Assembly: GCA_029204225.1 (NCBI GenBank)
Contig: CM055107.1
Coordinates: forward strand, 19,835,997-19,899,996
From: Diphasiastrum complanatum
Lineage: Eukaryota > Streptophyta > Lycopodiopsida > Lycopodiales > Lycopodiaceae
DNA: 64,000 nt
Direction of reading: 5' to 3'
Shown: positions 59,419 through 64,000 of the stretch, piece by piece
Layout: the number at the start of each line of letters is the position of its first letter
How positions within the stretch are numbered: position 1 is the stretch's first letter
Made by a program: the position numbers and the translations under genes
Notes under the pieces: model-generated
Seen by the model: only the letters and a program-made list of their open reading frames with translations
The model's database searches: none
Told to the model about the DNA's origin: nothing

Positions 59419-62400
59419 CTATGGAAGGCACCTTAGAGATCCGCTTGATCAACAAACTCAATGGAGATGACTTCCACATGTGGAAGTTCAAAATGAGAAT
59501 GATCCTGATTGAAAAGGAGTTATGGGGATACGCCAACAGTTTCATAGCCAGACTGGTAGAACCCAAATGGCTCCCAGCTTGGGAAGCCAAGGATGGCAAG
59601 GCTCTTGCCATTCTATCTCTAAACCTTAAAGACACTCAAATTTCTCATGTATCCAACTGCACTACTTCCAAAGAAGCATGGGATACACTCTCTAGCATCT
59701 ACGAGACCTTAGATGTCTCGACTTGTCTCTTTTTGAGGAAGAAGGTACTGACACTCAGAATGAGTGAAGGCACCTCAGTCAGCGACCATCTGAACGAGTT
59801 CAAATAATTGTTGAACCCTAGGCTGCCTGCAATAGGTTTTCTTATCTCAGAAGAAGACTCTACCACGTCTCTTCTTGCCAGTCTTCCATCCTCCTACGAT
59901 AATTTAGTGTTGCTTCTGAGCAATACCCCTGCGCTGTCTCTCCAAAATGGATAGCAAGTTTGTTGTAGGAAGAAGTTAGGAGGAAAAGCTTGTCCATATT
60001 TACGAGTACCAAATCCACGGCACTCTATTCAAACAAGCAGCAATCCAAGAAGAAGAAAGGTTTCAAGGATAAAAAGACAAAGGCAGAACAGCCAGCAACA
60101 TTACATTACAACCACAACTACAGCAGCATAGTCACTCATCGTCCAAGACCAAACTATTTTGCAGATATTGCAAAAGAACCAACCATGACATCAAGGACTG
60201 TCGCATCCTCAAGCACAATGAAGCAAAGAAGAAGATACAACAGCACCAAGAAGGCAACTTTGACACAGTTAGAGGATCTCAAGATGAAGAGTTTATGGCA
60301 TCAAAGATTAGGTCATTTAAACATGCATTCAATCTTGTATATGCATCACAATAAAATGGTCAAGGACATGAATATAATTGTTGCCACCACAACTAATCAG
60401 ACTATCTGTGAAAATTGTCTATTAGGAAAACAACCTAGAATGAGATTTCCTAGAGGACAAGCCAAAAGTTACATTCATTGATAATTACTCCCGATTTGCC
60501 AGAGTTATGTTCATAAAAAACAAGTCAACATTTCGTTGCTTCAAAGACTTCAAGCAATACGCTGAGAATCAAGCTGGTCAGAAAGTCAAGGCCCTACGGT
60601 CTGATTCATGGGGAGAGTCCTTGTCAAATGAGATGAAGGACTACCTATCTTCATGTGGTCTGCACCACCAGTTTACTACGAGCTACACTGCACAACAGAA
60701 CGGAGTAGCAGAGCGGAAGAACCACACACTGTTGGAAGCTACATGATCCATGACAATAAATTCGCATTTGTCTCGAACCTTTTGGACAGAAGCTATCTCT
60801 ACGGCTTGCTATCTGCAAAATCACTCTAGCACTAAAGCAGTTGATTCCAAGCACCGTTTGAAGTCTACTATGGTTACAAACCAAGTTTGAAACACCTGCA
60901 TGTTTTCGGATGTCTCTGCTATGCACAAGTGCCATCTGATCTGAGGAAGAAGCTGGACCTAGTAAGCTGTAAAAGCATCTTCATTGGTTATTCAACATCA
61001 CACAAGGCATATCGTGTTTACGATGTGGTTATGGGCCAAATCTCAGTTAGTTGCGGTGTTGTCTTCCTTGAAGACAAGTAATATGATTTCAAGTAGAAGC
61101 AACCAATACAAGAAACTGCCATAGCACCTCCACCTTCCATCGATAGGCTATGACCTACGCCTGTTCAAACAATGGAGTTCGTCCCAATGGCTCCACTTAC
61201 CATCGATGGGCCTAGACCCATGATCGATCAACCGCAAAGTACTACGATCCCAGTCATTCACCAAGGAGAATCGCTTGATCAAGCACCTGCAGTTCGAAAA
61301 TCTGTGAGACAATGACAACAACCTGACCGCTTCATCCCTCAGACTTTCATCAGTCATGACGAACCTGCCACTGTAGCACAAGCACTGTCAATGCTCGATG
61401 CAGACAAATGTAAAGCTATCATGGATGCTGAGTATCAGTCTCTAATAAAAAACAAGACCTGGTCAAACCTCCTACAAGTGTAAAGCCAATTGACTCTAAG
61501 TGGATCTTCAAGCTGAAGCTTGAACCAGATGGATCAATATCCAAATGGAAAGCTAGGTTGTTGGTTAAAGGATTTGAACAAGTATATGGGATAGACTACA
61601 CTGAGACCTTTAGTACAGTAGTAAAACATCAGTCCATTCGTATTTATAGGCTATATTTGTTGCAGAAGATCTAGATATTCACCAGATGGACGTCTAGACG
61701 ACATTCCTATATGGATACATACAAGAAGATGTCTACATCTATCAACCAGAAGGTTACATCCTTCAAGGCAAGGAGAATAAGGCATTATATGGTTTGAAGC
61801 AAGCTCCAAGGGCCTGTATGATAGAATAAATCATTTCTTGTTGCAGCATGACTTTACCTCCTGCACTGTGGATTTAAATGTGTATCTAAAACCAAAGGGG
61901 CCAAACTATGTTATAATAGCACTATACGTTGATGATTCCCTAATCATCAGCAATTCAAATCAGTTGTTGCAAGAGACCAAGTCCTTACTCTCATCAGAGT
62001 TTGAGATGACTAATTTAGGTCCAGTCCATTACCTACTTGGAATGGAGATTCACAGAGATTGCACAAGCAGAAGGATCACTATAAGCCAACAATCATACTT
62101 ACTTAATGTAATTCGAAGATACGACATGGAGGATTGCAAGCCCATAGACACTCCTATGGATCCAAGATGCAAGTTGTCCAAAGACATGTGCCCCAGAACA
62201 AAGGCAGATCAGCAAGAAATGTGCAAGTACCCTTATCAGTCTATCATAGGTTCTCTCATGTACTCTATAATTTGCACACGACTTGATCTAGCATATGTTG
62301 TAAGCACATAGTCACAATTCATGTCCAATCCAGGCCTACAGCACTAGAGAGTTCTGAAGTACATTCATGTCTCAAAGCACTATGCCTTGAGTTATAACGG

Positions 62401-62880
62401 AAATATAGAAGCTGCACTCTCTTTGATTACTTATTCAGACTCATATTGGTTGCAAGAGACGTAGATACCAGAAAATCCACCTCTAGCTACATTTGTTTCC
62501 TCACAGGAGGACCCATCTCATGGAACAGCAGAAAGTAGAAATGCATTTCTTTGTCCTCCATAGAATCTGAATATGTCACAGCTACATCAGCAGTGAAGGA
62601 GATTTTATGACTTAAAAGACTACTATAGGATCTGAGATTCCCACAGTTTGGTCCAACTATACTTTAGTGCGATAATCAGAGTTGTATAGCTCTGTCATTG
62701 AACCGACAAACTCACACAAGGATTTCTCAGAGAGAAGGTTCAGAACAAAGACGTTGCACTAAGTTACTGTCACACAGACAATATGTTGGCTGACATTCTG
62801 ACAAACCCATTTTCAAGGGATAAACATTCTACTCTAGTAGAATTGTTAAATCTCAACTTGAGTTCAGATTCGTAGCAGTA
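59419..62880 (+). pseudogene. Copia E gag-pol, protease and part of integrase deleted
   Basis: Gag starts at an ATG at about 59419 (MEGTLEIRLINKLNGDDFHM) with MWKFKMRMILIEKELWGY and LKDTQISHVSNCTTSKEAWD. A TAA falls after HLNEFK. An intact zinc knuckle CRYCKRTNHDIKDC is at about 60155-60200 in another frame. Only about 100 bp later comes the pre-integrase finger (LWHQRLGHLNMHS, CENCLLGKQ), so protease is missing. The integrase also lacks its first Asp block: after AKSYIH it jumps to NYSRFARVMFIKNK. The second Asp is in LRSDSWGES and the Glu in NGVAERKNHT. RT is full of stops to 61830, then open: IIALYVDDSLIISNS, NLGPVHYLLGMEIH and YQSIIGSLMYSIICTRLD. RNase H is fragmentary (NMLADILTNPFSRD at the end). 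Inactive. Confidence 0.85.
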
Positions 62881-62884
62881 AGCT

Positions 62885-62894
62885 TAAGGAGGAG
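62885..62894 (+). promoter_or_regulatory. Polypurine tract of Copia E
   Basis: TAAGGAGGAG lies directly before the 3' LTR start TGTTGG at 62895, the expected place for plus-strand DNA priming. Confidence 0.75.
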
Positions 62895-62956
62895 TGTTGG
62901 AATTTAATCTTCTCCTACTCATTCCTTCGCCCTCCTCCATCTCTCAAGAATTCCCT
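62895..62956 (+). repeat. 3' LTR of Copia E, cut after 62 bp
   Basis: Matches the first about 60 bp of the 57838 LTR (six or so differences) up to caagaattccct, where an LTR of another family begins at 62957. Confidence 0.85.

Positions 62957-64000
<1,044 letters not shown>

Overview
This window is nuclear DNA of a land plant, built almost entirely of decayed transposable elements, with one gene of the host plant. The evidence for a plant is a four-exon, GT-AG spliced xyloglucan endotransglucosylase/hydrolase (XTH, 39579-40972), Copia and Ty3/gypsy retrotransposons with plant-type motifs and an initiator-Met tRNA primer site, and two hAT elements of the DUF659 type. The heavy load of (TA)n, (GT)n and (GA)n repeats and the domain variants suggest a fern or another non-flowering plant, but the sequence alone does not settle the lineage. 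I found no tRNA, rRNA or CRISPR array.

Layout. 1-2.9 kb: the 5' end of a minus-strand Copia element (gag start, primer site, LTR) next to a second Copia LTR with its own primer site. 2.9-5.7 kb: duplicated segments and microsatellites. 5.7-18.5 kb: two large GC-richer hAT transposons (5687-10735 and 12394-18502) and the orphan right end of a third (to 11585). All of these abut or sit inside (TA)n, (GT)n or (GTAT)n tracts. 18.6-20.7 kb: AT-rich DNA with no gene. 20.7-25.4 kb: a non-LTR retrotransposon N-terminus fused to a Ty3/gypsy pol, then an LTR-like region. 25.5-28.7 kb: an unassigned ORF, a solo-type LTR, and a Copia pol remnant carrying a 368-bp MITE. 28.7-36.7 kb: a minus-strand gag-like gene, a second gypsy 3' end plus LTR plus gag-like ORF, and two related minisatellites. 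37.1-38.9 kb: a minus-strand gypsy remnant in which protease and integrase are joined without RT. 39.4-41 kb: the XTH gene. 41-47 kb: a GC-rich patch, MITE-like foldback elements, and a TCGGATG minisatellite array split by an LTR. 47.5-49.7 kb: an intronless, broken protein-coding gene that I cannot assign. 49.9-54.8 kb: a long Copia element on the minus strand with a 5' LTR and no 3' LTR. 54.8-64 kb: two Copia elements head to head (minus 55.9-57.7, plus 57.8-62.95). The 3' LTR of the plus one is cut by another LTR, which ends in a (CT)n run.

How they fit together. The retroelements are nested, and most have stops, frameshifts or lost domains, so they look inactive. The hAT pair shares a transposase type and CATAG ends but has different subterminal repeats, and both lie in microsatellites; this is the clearest candidate for an unusual mechanism here. 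The other prime candidate is the unassigned gene at 47510-49745. XTH is the only locus that looks intact enough to be functional; it would act in the cell wall.
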